The notes beneath the pieces were generated by a model, which was not told the DNA's origin, did not search any database, and saw only the letters and a program-made list of their open reading frames with translations. A DNA stretch of 64,000 nt from the NCBI RefSeq assembly GCF_002575655.3, contig NC_053040.3, positions 149,979,148 through 150,043,147 of the forward strand. Direction: 5' to 3'. The stretch is from Aegilops tauschii subsp. strangulata (Eukaryota > Streptophyta > Magnoliopsida > Poales > Poaceae). Positions 22,933 through 36,132 of the stretch are shown here, in pieces (position 1 is the stretch's first letter; each line of letters opens with the position of its first letter). The translations under genes and the position numbers were made by a program.

Positions 22933-24655
22933 TAAAGGAAATATGCCCTAGAGGAAATAATAAAGTTATTATTTATTTCCTTATATCATGATAAATGTTT
23001 ATTATTCATGCTAGAATTGTATTAACCGGAAACATAATACATGTGTGAATACATAGACAAACAGAGTGTCACTAGTATGCCTCTACTTGACTAGCTTTTT
23101 GATCATAGATGGTTATGTTTCCTAGCCATAGACATGAGTTATCATTTGATTAACGGGATCACATCAATAGGAGAATGATGTGATTGACTTGACCCATTCC
23201 GTTAGCTTAGCACTCAATCGTTTAGTATGTTGCTATTGCTTTCTTCATGACCTATACATGTTCCTATGACTATGAGATTATGCAACTCCCGTTTACCGGA
23301 GGAACACTTTGTGTGCTACCAAACGTCACAACGTAACTGGGTGATTATAAAGGTGCTCTACAGGTGTCTCCAAAGGTACTTGTTGGGTTGGCGTATTTCG
23401 AGATTAGGATTTGTCACTCCGATTGTCGGAGAGGTATCTCTGGGCCCACTCAGTAATACACATCACTATAAGCCTTACAAGCATTGTGACTAATGAGTTA
23501 GTTGCGGGATGATGTATTACGGAATGAGTAAAGAGACTTGCCAGTAACGAGATTGAACTAGGTATCGAGATACCGACGATCAAATCTCGGGCAAGTAACA
23601 TACCGATGACAAAGGGAACAACGTATGTTGTTATGCGGTCTAACCGATAAAGATCTTCATAGAATATGTAGGAACCAATATGAGCATCCAGGTTCCGCTA
23701 TTGGTTATTGACCAGAGAGGTGTCTCGGTCATGTCTACATAGTTCTCGAACCCGTAGGGTCCGCACGCTTAACGTTACAATGATAGTTATATTATGATTT
23801 TATATGTTTTGATGTACCGAAGGTTGTTCGGAGTCCCGGATGTGATCACCGACATGACGAGGAGTCTCGAAATGGTCGAGACATAAAGATTGATATATTG
23901 GAAGCCTATGTTTGGACATCGGAAGTGTTCCGGGTAAAATCGGGATTTTTCCGGAGTACCGGGAGGTTACCGGAACCCCCCGGTAACTTAATGGGCCTAG
24001 GTGGAAGAGAGGAGAGGAGGCCAGGGCAGTGCCGCGCGCCCCTCCCCCCAGTCCGAATAGGACAAGGAGAGGGGGGCGGCGCCCCCTTCCTTCCTCCCCT
24101 CCACCTTTTCCCCCTTCCTCTCCTAGTCCAACATGGAAAGGGGGGAGTCCTACTCCCGGTAGGAGTAGGACTCCTCCTGGCGCGCCTCTCCTCCCTTGGC
24201 CGGCGGCCACCCCCTTGCTCCTTTATATACGGGGGCAGGGGGGCACCTCTCGACACAGAATTGATCAACGATCTTTTAGCCGTGTGCGGTGCCCCCTCCA
24301 CCATATTACACCTTGATAATATCGTAGCGGTGCTTAGGCGAAGCCCTGCGTCGGTAGAACATCATCATCGTCAGCACGCCGTCGTGCTGACGAAACTCTC
24401 CCTCAACACTCCGCTGGATCGGAGTTCGAGGGACGTCATCGAGCTGAACGTGTGCTGAACTCGGAGGTGTCGTGCGTTCGGTACTTGATCGGTCGGATCG
24501 TGAAGACGTACGACTACATCAACCGCGTTGTGTTAAACGCTTCCGCTATCAGTCTACGAGGGTACGTGGACAACACTCTCCCCTCTCGTTGCTATGCATC
24601 ACCATGATCTGGCGTGTGCGTAGGAAATTTTTTGAAATTACTACGTTCCCCAACA
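22933..24655 (+). repeat. Copia B 3' LTR
   Basis: It is 1723 bp, begins TAAAGGAAATATGCCC (ancestral TG changed to TA) and ends CGTTCCCCAACA. A TATA-like TTTATATAC lies at 24222-24230. It aligns along its whole length with the Copia A LTRs in reverse complement. Confidence 0.9.
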
Positions 24656-27600
24656 CCTTCTCGGGTCACTGAAGATCAGTTAAACAGATGTGTCGCAACT
24701 GGCGCTTTAGCCAAGAAAGAGGTCATTCACTGGAGGGCCCCTAGTACGAAAAATCCTCCTGAACCCAAAGACGGAGAAGTAGTCGTTTTCGTTGACCATC
24801 TGGGTCAAGGCTTTAGCCCTCCCGGTTCAAAATTCTTCCGAGATGTGCTTGCCAGTTTCCATCTTCACCCTCAGGACATCGGTCCAAACTCTGTGTCCAA
24901 CATCTGCCATTTCCAAGTCTTTTGTGAGGCTTATCTTCAAGAGGAACCCACAGTTGAATTGTTTAGGGATTTCTTCCACTTAAACCATCGCACAGAGTTC
25001 ACAGATGGACCCAATACTGAACTTGGCGGAATGGCGGTTCAGAAAAGGAAGGAAGTCGGCTTCCCTCACGCCAAGCTTCACAGTCACCCCAAGGAGTGGA
25101 ACCAGACTTGGTTTTATTGCAAAGACACATCTCCAACTGACGAAAACCCTTTGCCGGGTTACCGCCCTCACCGTCTTAGCAATACACACCCCTTTCCTCA
25201 GAGGTTAACTGCAAAGGAAAGGGCCAACTATGCCCCACAACTTTCAAAGCTTAGAGCCTTCATGGCGAACGGTTTAACAGGTGTTGACTTTGCTCGTTGT
25301 TGGATAAGCTGGAGCATTATGCCCTTAAGCCGGTGCCCCGGTTTGATGTGTGAATACACTGGGAACTTGACCGATCCTCAACGACATATCAATATTCAGC
25401 TAACAAAGGCTGAAGTTACAGAGGCTGTTAAGAAAATGTTGAATGAACCGGAGGCCGTCTGCGGCCAGACCGGATTAAGTCCTTTCTGCACCTCCAACAA
25501 ACTGCCAGCTGTAAGAATCATATGACTTCTTTGTTTTCAGCTTAATCTTTTAAAACATTCTCTCAAAATGTTGTTTATGTTTGCCAGGGTGATGATCCGT
25601 TATGGAAGAAAAAGCCACAGGATAAACCGGCAAAACCACAAGACAAACCGGCAAAGCCGCTTCGCCCGAAGACCAAGGTTATCAAAAAACCTGCCAAGAA
25701 GAGGACGACTGCGTCTTCTGAACCAAATGCTGATGCTAACTTGGATAATCCAGACTCAGAGGTAGAACTTGACTCCCTTAGTTCATTTTTCATACACCTC
25801 ATTGACAATGACTATTATCAGGACGACGCTGAAGGCAGCCAAGCTGAGGATGCAGAGGTAATTATTCTTTCCTCTGGTTCAGATCCTCTGCCAGCTCAGA
25901 CAATCCATCAAGGAAACCCGAAAGTAAAATTTTCTCAACCCCTTGCTCATTTGGACCCAAACTTTCTTTTGAAGAAGCAGCAGCACAAAGCCCGCCACAC
26001 CACCCGGCACAGTGGCCAGGTAGTTACCTCAGCCGGTTTACCGAACACTCCGGTTCGGAAATGTCGATCAGAGGTCTCTCATACTCTTGACACTTTTTGC
26101 CCCAAGGCGGGTTGTTTCCGACAGCCTCTTAATCCGTCTGATTCAAATTACCAGGGCACTTCCCACTCATGTTCTTGCGAGTCATTGGCCATAAAGATTC
26201 CACCCCTCAAGACAGTTCCTGGGTGAGCTACACACTTGATTTTATCCTTGATGTGTTATTTTTGCATACTGTACTGACCTTTATGCTTATTTTCCACAGT
26301 GCCAAGCCTAGACCCAGCAAGAAGGCTCGGTTGAATAAACCGACTGACGATAATGTGGTTGTTGAACCGGAAAAGACTCCAGATCCGGAAGAAACCGATG
26401 CTGATGCCATGCTTAATGATCCGCCGCCTCAAGATCATGACTTGTTTGCTGAACAAGTAGACATTGGCAGCACAAGCCATGCTGACAAACCGACCAGCCC
26501 GGTCCGACCTGATGATAAATCGGCCAGTCCAGCTAAGGCTACTGACAAACCGCCAACTCTCGTGAAGGCTGCTGATGATAAAGAGGATGATGTTATGATT
26601 ACTGGCGTCAGCCACACCACTCCTGGCAATCTGGTCGCTTTATCTAAACATAGCGCGAAAGACGAGCTTTCTGCTATCGGCAAAGGCAAATGGAATGCCG
26701 ACTTGTCAAGCTATGCCCATCTCAATGCTCAAGATATTCACTCTGGCTTCTTGAACCGTCTGTACACCAGCCGCGACTGTGAAACCGGTTTGGTAAACTT
26801 GGTGAAAGAGCGATACGAGGTAACTAATACTCCACTCTACATCTGTTTCACTTTTTAATTCCAAATATCAACTCCAGTAGCCCCCAAGTGACGGTTTATG
26901 ATATCAATCTAAACCGGGACTTAGTAATAACTTAAATTTTCATGCTTAGCCTCCAGGGACCGGGTTATCTTTTTAAGATGAACCGGTATTGTAGAATTGC
27001 AATATTGTATCTTTCACTGGTATAGCCCCCAAGGGCCGGTTTAACTTTGTAAAGATGAACCGGGACTTTTTAAAAGACTTCCCAGATCAGTACTTTGAGC
27101 AAACATACATTAGCCCTCAAGTGCCAAGAGTAATACTTGTATTGTGCTTGGGACTTGTAGAAATTTCCAAGAACAAGCAAATATGCATTAGCCCCCCAAG
27201 TATCAGGTGCATAACTTGTTATGTGCTTGGTACTTCAAACATGTATTACCAACTCATTATACTTCGGTCTGGTACAGGCTGAGCTGAGCAAAAAGGAAGC
27301 TCAAACCGCTTATATGCAAGAGAACATCAAATCCCAGCAAGCCGAAACCTCCAAGCCCAAGGAAGAGTTGACCAACGCTTTAGACGCTATGGAGAAATTG
27401 AAAGAGAGCTTCAACAAGGAGCGGGCGGATTGGGAAACAGAAAAATCCGCTTTGCGAAAAAGAGCCGAGGACGCAGAAGCAGCTCTTAAACCGGTGGTGG
27501 ATGAGCTGACTGGCGTAAAGCGGCAGATACATGCCATGACTGCTGCTGTGTTCGGTAAACATCCTTGCTTTACACTTTCAACATATCTTCCCATGCGTTG

Positions 27601-28285
27601 CCGGTTTACTAATGTTTTTAATGATGCAGGAATTCGCATTAGTCATCTGGGCTCTGATGTACAGAAGAAGCTGAAGGCTGCCTATACTCTGATAGGGCAG
27701 TTGTATACCGGCGCGCAACAAATCATCTGCACCGCTTCGCACAATAAACCGCCCCCAACGTTAATCAAGGATACCTTAGAAAGGCTGTCTATGCTGCCTG
27801 CCCGGGTAGAAGAATTAAAGAGATCTGCTGCAAGGGCTGGTGCTCTGACCGCACTAACCCGAGCAAAGGCATGGGTGCCTGACCTTGATCCGGAGGATGT
27901 CAGCAAAGGCTATCCGAGCTTAAAAGAAGATGGATCAGAATTCGGGAATGATGACCTCCGAGCAATAAACCGGGAAGTACGTCCGCTGGCTTGCCAATTA
28001 GCTGAAGAAGCTGATCTTTCTCATTATCAAGCAAGTTATGACGTTAACAACAAACGGGTGGCCGCCCCAACTCCTGAGGTTCAAAATCTCATCCCGCCAA
28101 TTCGTAAGCACACTTATGCCCCTGACATTGAACCGTCCACCCTTATAAGCGATGAAGCTGTGTTCCAAGCCCTAACCGGGATCGACTGGACAACTATTGA
28201 CTTCCAGCCGCTGGGTAGAGACAAAGAGGATGAACAGGTGCAAGATGATCTGCAGCCGTCAGGTCAAGCTGGTGATGAAGCATGA
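24656..28285 (+). CDS. Gypsy 2 antisense gene: spliced ORF with putative gypsy-type transposon domain (PF04195-like)
   Basis: Five exons join in phase: 24656-25510, 25588-26222, 26300-26819, 27278-27554 and 27630-28285. All introns are GT-AG, of 77, 77, 458 and 75 nt. This gives 980 residues without a stop, downstream of the Copia B insertion that removed the start. Exon 1 carries the Transposase_28-type region (DVLASFHLHPQDIGPNS, FCEAYLQEEPTVELFRDFF, TWFYCKDTSP, YAPQLSKLRAFMANG, CWISWSIMPLSRCPGLM). Exons 2-3 are Lys/Pro- then acidic-rich. Exon 4 is a coiled coil (EELTNALDAMEKLKESFNKE), and exon 5 is helical and ends QAGDEA. It lies opposite to pol between pol and the 3' LTR, a position known for extra ORFs of Tat-lineage gypsy elements. 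Its function is unknown. The exon joins are from sequence only. Confidence 0.72.
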
Positions 28286-29597
28286 TCCGGAAGCCGGTTT
28301 AGCCTTCAGCGTGCTACAACCGTTATAAAAAACAATTATTCTTTTGGGCACTGAAATGCCTTTGTAATAGGCTAGTTAAAACACTTGGTCTGCTATGCCA
28401 TCGTGCATATTTATCTGTGCCTGACACTTTGCTAATCCGCCATGCTTAAGACATATGATGTTCATAATCCCTAGCAAGTTATTCAAGCTATCCCTGCAGA
28501 CAAGAAGGTGAAAGTGCCCTGTGACTTTGAGTCATAATGTTGGCTGACCAACTTTGTAATGAGGGCGATAACCCTAACCTTGAGTAATAATAACTCCTTT
28601 CATATTGTGCCGGTTTATGATAAAACCGTTCCGGGTTGTGATGAACACCGGTTTATCCAGATTCATTTCTGGCGACTCATAGTCAAGACCAGACCGGGTT
28701 AATAGTCTCCGGATTATAACTGATCATATACTGACAACTGGTAGTTGAAAGTCAAGCCGGGTCTAATGAACACCGGTTTATCAAGAACATTATAAATCTC
28801 ATCAAAGGAGAAAAAGTTAGCAAATAAAAGCAGATGAAAACTTGTAGTCGAGGCTTTTCATGGGCTACCAGGCCACTGAGTTAAACCATTTTGTAAAGCC
28901 TTTTAAGATGGCCCTCAATCCTTAACCAATCGTCATTTTAACTTGACAAGTTCAGGGTCTTATCAGAGTAACTTGTCAAAGTTCGACGGGTCATACCAGG
29001 TTTACCTGGGCGGAGTGACTTACTTAAGAAGGTAGGCTAACCCGGGGTTTTAGGTGTATACACCAGGCTTCCAAGTCGTGGCTTGATAGCCTATTACAAG
29101 TGTACATTCTTTGTTCATTGCGACAGCAAAGAATCCCCAAGTAACATTTTGAGCTGTGCTCAGTGGGTGCCTATGTTTGAGTTGTTGTTTTGCAGCACTC
29201 TCTTTGGCCCCGGAGTAATTTGGCTTTGAGCCGATCAAGAGGTGTGACTATGGTTCGAATACGACCAAGCCCCCAAGTGATATTGTGGCATTGCGCCGAT
29301 CAAGAGGTGTAGCTATGGTTCAAATGCAACCAAGCCCCCAAGTGATATTTATATAAAGCTTTAATAAGCTGAATCAAGGGGTAAACCGGACGCCGCTTTA
29401 TGAACAGAAGCCCCCATGTAACCACACATGATATAAGAAAAACAACAGATACCCCGCTTTAGCTGAGGCTCCGGTTTATTATATTAATCATAATATATAC
29501 ATTTTCATAACTATGTACATGAGCAGAGCCTGTGGCTCAAGTATAGTAAGGCCGAAGATGAGCAATATTCCACGGCCGGTGGGTCTCCTCCTCCGAT
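28286..29597. other. Gypsy 2 spacer between convergent antisense gene and pol
   Basis: This is a non-coding region with repeated CCGGTTTA/AACCGGG phrases and the tandem repeat at 29232-29350. The two genes of the element converge here. No terminator motif is recognisable. Confidence 0.6.
29232..29350. repeat. Two tandem copies of a unit of about 67 bp in the Gypsy 2 spacer
   Basis: The block GCCGATCAAGAGGTGT, then CTATGGTTC, then CCAAGCCCCCAAGTGATAT occurs twice with few changes. Confidence 0.75.
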
Positions 29598-32500
29598 TTA
29601 CGTGAGTCTTTGCGCTCTCGAACATCTATAAGGTAGTATGACCCGTTGTGCAGATTCTTGCTGACCACAAAAGGTCCTTCCCAAGGTGGGGATAACTTGT
29701 GCATCCGTCTGATCCTCGATGAGTCGGAGCACGAGATCGCCTTCTTGAAAAGTTCTGGTTCTAACCCGGCGGCTGTGATAACGCCGCAGATCTTGCTGAA
29801 ATCGCCGAACGGGCTGCTGCAATGTCACGCTCCTCATCTAACAGATCAAGTGCTTCTTGTCGTGCCTTCTCATTGTCAGCTTCGACATACGCTGCCACAC
29901 GGGGCGAGTCATGACGGATGTCACTATGGAGAACCGCCTCTGCTCCATAAACCATGAAGAAAGGCGTGTAACCCATGGATCTGTTGGGGCGTGGTATTGA
30001 TGCTCCATAACACAGAAGGTAACTCCTCTACCCAACAACCCGGCATCCGTTGCAAAGGAACCATAAGCCGGGGTTTGATGCCTCTCAAGATCTCTTGATT
30101 GGCCCTCTCCGCTTGACCATTGGACTGGGGGTGAGCCACTGATGATACTTCAAGCCGGATGTGCTCACGTTGACAAAACTCCTTCATGGCTCCTCTTGAC
30201 AGATTGGTACCATTGTCTGTTATAATGCTGTGTGGAAAGCCAAACCGGAAAATCACCTTTTTGATGAATTGAACCGCCGTGGCCGCATCACACTTACTGA
30301 CTGGCTCTGCCTCCACCCACTTCGTGAACTTATCAACCGCCACCAAAAGGTGGGTCTTCTTGTCCTTGGATCTCTTAAAGGGCCCAACCATATCCAGCCC
30401 CCAAGTTGCAAACGGCCAAGTGATTGGAATCATTCTCAATTCCTAAGACGGTACATGAGCGCGTCGTAAGAATTTTTGACATCCATCACACCTTTTGACC
30501 AAGTCCTCGGCATCAGCATGAGCCGTCAGCCAATAGAAACCGTGACGAAATGCCTTGGCTACCAGAGATTTTGTACCGGCGTGGTGACCACAATCTCCTT
30601 CGTGGATCTCACGCAAAACTTCGCGGCCTTCTTCAGGAGACACGCAACGTTGAAACGCCCCTGTCACACTGCAATGATGTAACTCTCCATTGATAATGGT
30701 CATGGACTTGGACCGCCGGATTATCTGCCTGGCCGAAGTTTCATCTTCTGGTAACTCGCCCCAGTTCATATACGCCAAGTATGGAACCGTCCAATCCGGG
30801 ATAACATGAAGAGCCGCCACCAACTGAGCTTCCGGATCAGGAACAGCCAAATCCTCTTCACTAGGGAGCTTGACGGATGGATTATGCAGCACATCCAGGA
30901 AAACATTGGGTGGAACCAATTTACGCTGGGAACCCAAGCGGCTTAAAGCGTCCGCCGCTTCATTCTTCCACCGGTGCACATGATCGACCTGATAACCTTT
31001 GAAGTGACCTGCAACAATATCCACCTCTCGACGATAGGCTGCCATGAGTGGGTCCTTGGAATCCCAAGTACCGAACACTTGTTGAGCCACCAGGTCCGAG
31101 TCACCGAAACACTTAACTCGGCTTAGATTCATCTCTTTAGCCATCCGAAGACCATGGAGTAGAGCCTCATATTTAGCTGCATTGTTAGTGTAAGGGAACA
31201 TTAAACGGAGCACATAACAAAACTTATCACCTCGTGGGGAAGTTAATACGACTCCAGCCCCGAGCCCTCCAATTGCCTGGACCCATCAAAATGAATAGTC
31301 CAATAAGTATGATCCGGCTTCTCTTCTGGCGCCTGTAGTTCTGTCCAATCATTGATGAAATCCACAAGTGCCTGAGATTTGATCGCCGTCCGGGGCATAT
31401 ATTTTAATCCGTGAGGCCCAAGCTCAATAGCCCACTTAGCAATCCGGCCAGTTGCTTCCCTGTTCTGGATTATATCCCCCAAAGGAGCAGAGCTCACCAC
31501 CATGATGGGATGACCTTGGAAATATTGCTTAAGCTTCCGGGTTGCCATGAAAACTCCATACACCAGCTTCTGCCAATGTGGGTACCTTTGCTTAGACTCA
31601 ATAAGTACCTCACTAATATAATAAACCGGCCATTGAACCGGATACTCCTTTCCGTCCTCCTTGCGCTCCACCACAATAGCCACGCTAACAGCCCGGGCGT
31701 TAGCTGCCACATATAGCAACAGTGGCTCTTTATCAACAGGAGCAGCAAGAACCGGCAGATTAGCCAGCTGCCGCTTTAAGTCCTCAAATGCTTCATTGGC
31801 GGCGTCACTCCAGACGAAGTTATCCATTTTCTTCAGCATCTGATATAAAGGGATGGCCTTCTTCCCAAGGCGACTGATAAACTGGCTCAACGCGGCAATC
31901 CGGCCTGCCAGGCGTTGAACATCATTAATACACTTCGGTTTAGCCAAAGAAGTTATAGCCTTGATTTTCTCCGGATTAGCTTCAATGCCTCTGTTAGATA
32001 CCAGAAAACCCAAGAGCTTGCGTGCCGGCACACCGAAAACACACTTGGCCGGATTAAGCATCATTTTATAAACCCGCAGGTTATCGAAGGTCTCCTTCAA
32101 GTCATCTATCAACGTCTCCTTCTTTCTGGATTTTACCACAATATCATCCACATAAGCATGAACATTGCAGCCGATCTGATCATGAAGACAATTCTGCACA
32201 CAACGCTGATAAGTCGCCTGGGCACTCTTGAGCCCAAAAGGCATAGACACATAGCAGAAGGCTCCAAAAGGAGTTATAAACGCTGTCTTCTCCTGGTCCT
32301 TAACTGCCATTTTGATCTGATGGTAACCAGAATACGCGTCCAGAAAGCTCAAACGCTCGCAACCCGCCGTAGCATCAATGATTTGATCAATACGAGGGAG
32401 GGCAAAAGGGTCTGCTGGACAAGCCTTGTTGAGATCTGTGTAGTCCACACACATACGCCAAGTGTCCTTCTTCTTGAGTACCAGCACCGGATTAGCCAAC

Positions 32501-33549
32501 CACTCAGGATGAAACACTTCGATGATAAATCCAGCCGCCAAAAGCGTGGCAACTTCCTCACCAATAGCCTTGCGTCTTTCTTCATTGAACCAGCGAAGAA
32601 ATTGCTTGACCGGTTTATACTTGGGATCAACATTGAGAGTATGCTCAGCGAGTTCTCTTGGTACACCTGGCATGTCCGAAGGCTTCCACGCAAAGATGTC
32701 CCGATTCTCACGGATGAACTCGATGAGCGCGCTTTCCTATTTCGGATCCAAATTAGCGCTGATGCTAAACTGCTTGGATGAATCACCAGGAACGAAATCA
32801 ACAAGCTTAGTCTCATCAGCCGATTTAAACTTCAAGGCCGGATCATGCTCTGTAGTTGGTTTCTTCAATGAAGTCATATCTGCCGGATCAACATTGTCCT
32901 TGTAAAACTTCAGCTCTTCTGTTGCACAAACCGACTCAGCATAAGCCGCATCACCTTCTTCACATTCCAAAGCGATATTGCGGCTCCCGTGCACTGTGAT
33001 AGTCCCCTTATGACCCGGCATCTTGAGCTGCAGATAGACATAACAGGGCCTTGCCATAAACTTAGCATAAGCCGGCCGTCCAAACAGGGCATGATATGGG
33101 CTCTTGATTTTCACCACCTCGAAGGTCAACGTCTCTGATCTTGAATCATGCTCATCACCAAAAGCAACCTCCAGAGCTATCTTACCAACTGGATATGCCG
33201 ATTTACCAGGCACCACACCATGGAAGACCGTGTTGGGCGGTCTAAGATTTTTATCTGTTAACCCCATGCGACGGAAGGTTTCATAATAAAGGATATTGAT
33301 GCTACTCCCCCCATCCATGAGTACTTTGGTGAACTTATAACCTCCAACCTGAGGTGCCACCACCAATGCCAAATGTCCCAGATTATCAACCCGAGGTGGA
33401 TGATCCTCTCGACTCCACACAATAGGCTGCTCAGACCAGCATAAGTAACGGGGCACCACCGGTTCAAAGGAGTTCACTGCCCTTTTATGAAGCTTCTGAT
33501 CGCGCTTGCACAGGCTAGTGGTGAAGACATGATACTGCCCACTATTCAA
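29598..33549 (-). pseudogene. Gypsy 2 pol: protease, RT, RNase H and integrase, degenerate
   Basis: In order of transcription: protease frame 33549-32737 with VLMDGGSSINILYY; RT-RNase H frame 32673-31243 with FLDAYSGYHQIKM, the catalytic HAYVDDIVVKS and, near its end, YWTIHFDGSRQLEGSG; then, after a frameshift near 31240, a further RNase H part and the HHCC finger (31213-30443, with CFGDSDLVAQQV, EAADALSRLG and KRCDGCQKF). Integrase (30439-29924) has TWGLDMVGPF, TDNGTNL and NGQAERANQEIL, so D, D and E are present. It is then frameshifted into 29837-29598, which reads GDLVLRLIEDQ. An extra RNase H is a known trait of the Tat branch. At least three breaks make the copy non-functional. Confidence 0.85.
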
Positions 33550-33579
33550 CTACTTCGGGTTGCTCTGATAACCCGACTT

Positions 33580-36132
33580 CTACTGTTGCTGTTGATTGCC
33601 CTGATGATTATAACCACCTTGGTTGCCCTGATTGCCTTGATTGTTAGGTCCGCTCTGATTACCGTCAAAACCTGAACCGGAACTGCCTCCACCATAGCTC
33701 GGCCCATGAGATCCGGGGCCTGAACCGCCGCCCGATCCATGATCATACCGAAAAAGGTCGGAATTTTTAAACTCATGCATGATATAACAATCTTTCCAGA
33801 GGTGTGTAGCCGGTTTGTCCTGCGACCCGTGCTTTGGGCAAGGCTGGTTTAACAGATAAGACGGGCGGTCCGGATTAGGACTTGGCCCTCCGCCACGCCG
33901 GGGCGGTTTACCCTTACGCCGCTGGCCCTTGTCCTGCGCGTTGGTATTAGCCACAAAATCTAGACTGTTATCTGCTTTACGCTTACCACTGTTTCCATGA
34001 CCCGCCGGGTTATGCTACTGCCCCTTGGTATTGCCGCTCTTCTTTCCCTTCCATGTATTGTCATCGTCAGACTCGGGATCCTTGGGTCTATCAGAGTCAG
34101 CATACTTCACCAGAGCAGCCATAAGAGTCCCCATGTCATTGCAGTGACGTTTGAGTCGTCCCAATTTCAACTTCAGAGGGGTAAACCGGCAATTGCCTTC
34201 CAACGTCAAAACTGCTGTGTCAGCGTTGATGCGGTCTGATGAATGCAAGATTTGCGACACCCGATGCACCCAATGGGTTGTTGATTCTCCTTCCTCCCGA
34301 ACATAGGCAGCCAAGTCCACAATCGGCATGGGCTGCTTGCACGTGTCTTTGAAATTCTGAATAAACCGGGCCCTCAATTCGGCCCATGACCCAATGGAGT
34401 TAGCTGGCAGGTTTTTCAACCAAGTGCGCCGTTCCTTCCAGCATCATGGTAAAGTATTTAGCGCATGCCGCATCGTCCACATCCAGCATCTCCATTGCCA
34501 TCTCATAGCTTTCAACCCATGACTCGGGGGATAAATCGGCGGTATAATTCGGCACTTTACGTGGGCCTTTGAAATCTTTGGGCAGGTGCACGTTACGCAG
34601 CGCTGGGACGAGACACGACACTCCCAAAGAGCTGGAAGTAACCCCTGGTTCCACCGACGTGGTTGGATGAACTGGAGTAAGTTGGCGGGCCTCATGTTGT
34701 GCCGCTAACTCGGCCTCTCGATGTGCTCTAGCGCGATCCACCACCTCCTGAGCATCACCACCGCCACCCGCCGGGTATGGCCACAGGGAAGATCACGGTT
34801 TCACGCACTGCTCGACACGGCCGGTTCATCAATATGCCTGTTGTAGCTCTGGCTTGGGCGGGGAGTAGAATGGATCGTTTCGCGACTATATGAATAAGCC
34901 TGCTGCTGAGTTAAAGCTGTCTGAAGGAGCTCCCTAGCCCGTCGCGTCTTGACCTCTACTGGGGACTCGCCTTCAATCGGGAGAGCCACCAGTCGTGAAG
35001 CGGCAGCGACAATGTTATCCATTGGGTTAGAATAGTGAGCCGACGGCGTTGGGACGTGTTGCGACGGAACGTTGCTCTGACGGGGCGGATCTGTTGGACG
35101 CGGCTGAATCGGCGCTCCCGTTTCAGGTGCCTCTGCCCGGTTTACCGCCGGCGGATTACTGGTCCCTGCTCCTGGGGTATTAAAGAGGTTCCTGGCCTCA
35201 TAAACTGGCGGCAGGTGAGACCGGTATCTTCTCCTCATGACATCATTTGACGCACTCTGATACAACATAAGCCGGTAAGCATGTGAATCCAATGCAGCTC
35301 GTTCCGCAGTCATCCTGGCATCCTCAGCTGCCAGGTCAGCCTTGGCCTAAGTTATCTGATCTTTCACCTTTGCAATTTCCGCATTATGCTCATCCCGGTT
35401 GGCCGGGTTAACCTCGGCCATCAATGTTGCCAAAGCATCGAACAAATCAGATAAAACCTGAGCTGGCGGTCGCATGGGGCCTCCTGCCCCGGCCGCTGTC
35501 GCTGCTACTGATCCGGAAATCATCGCCGCTGTTGTCGAAGAGTGGAGCACTGGCTGTGTACCGGCCATGAAGATCACGACCCGGTTTGGCGGATCAAAGG
35601 GGTCCGGAATACTGTCGCCATCGGAACAGCCCCCGTTCCAGCCATCTTGCAACTGGTACAATGACTCGGTCTCTCCGGTCAATGACTCGTCGCCGAAATA
35701 AACGAAGGTTTCACCACCAGACTCCGATCTATCCTCAGATTCCACTCCGTGGATGACTCGCACGAAGGCACGCTTCATGACAGGATTAACCCGGGCAGGT
35801 CTCGCACACTGAGCCGTTTCGACGATGCCGGTGCAGATGTCCGGCCCAGGGCGCAGTTCGCCGATCTTGCCAATGAAAATGTGTATGCTGCCGAAGGGGA
35901 CCCGGTACCCGTTCTCGATTAAGCCGGCCTCGGGGCCCCAGCCTGCGTCGTCGATGTAGAGCTTGCCGCGACGACTCTTGGTCATACGGCCCACAGCGTA
36001 ACCCTTGAGTCCTTCGAAGCTGCCCTTTAAGAACTTGAAACCATCGTGCGATAGCCGCACGGTGGGCGCCAACTGTCGTGGTTTTGCCATGGCAGATGTC
36101 CTAGAGAAAGGACTTAGTCGTGGAGCCATCAC
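33580..36132 (-). pseudogene. Gypsy 2 gag region, degenerate
   Basis: A 261-codon frame (36132-35347) begins inside the 5' LTR, crosses the PBS and encodes a hydrophilic protein (GKLYIDDAGWGPEAGLIENG). A stop at about 35347 separates it from the next piece in the same style (35313-34801). A capsid-like part follows (34744-34015, with LPKDFKGPRKVPNY, SWAELRARFIQNF and STTHWVHRVSQIL), broken by a frameshift near 34410. The last part (33954-33580) is basic and then Gly/Gln-rich, with CPKHGSQDKPATHLWKDC, a zinc-knuckle-like cluster. The first ORF may be a separate product typical of this group. Confidence 0.7.
36055..36073 (-). other. Gypsy 2 primer-binding site region
   Basis: The minus strand reads GTTGGCGCCCACCGTGCGG directly after the 5' LTR, the same TTGGCGC style as in the Fatima-like element. 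Confidence 0.6.

Larger units (their letters stand above)
20822..24655 (+). mobile_element. Copia B: 5'-truncated copia element with one LTR
   Basis: It belongs to the same family as Copia A, in the opposite orientation. It starts abruptly inside the pol gene (about codon NRTPSKS, after the integrase core) with no 5' LTR, gag or PBS. It then has RT, RNase H, a purine tract (GCAAGTGGGAGAC, 22920-22932) and a complete 3' LTR. CCTTC at 24656 could be the surviving target duplicate, but no left partner remains. Either a deletion after insertion or recombination removed the 5' half. It interrupts the antisense gene of Gypsy 2. Confidence 0.88.

Noticed and set aside
31915..32781. 288-codon plus-strand frame opposite to Gypsy 2 RT
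   Set aside because: It is long but antisense to a well-recognised RT domain; its composition follows the RT codons and no domain is visible.
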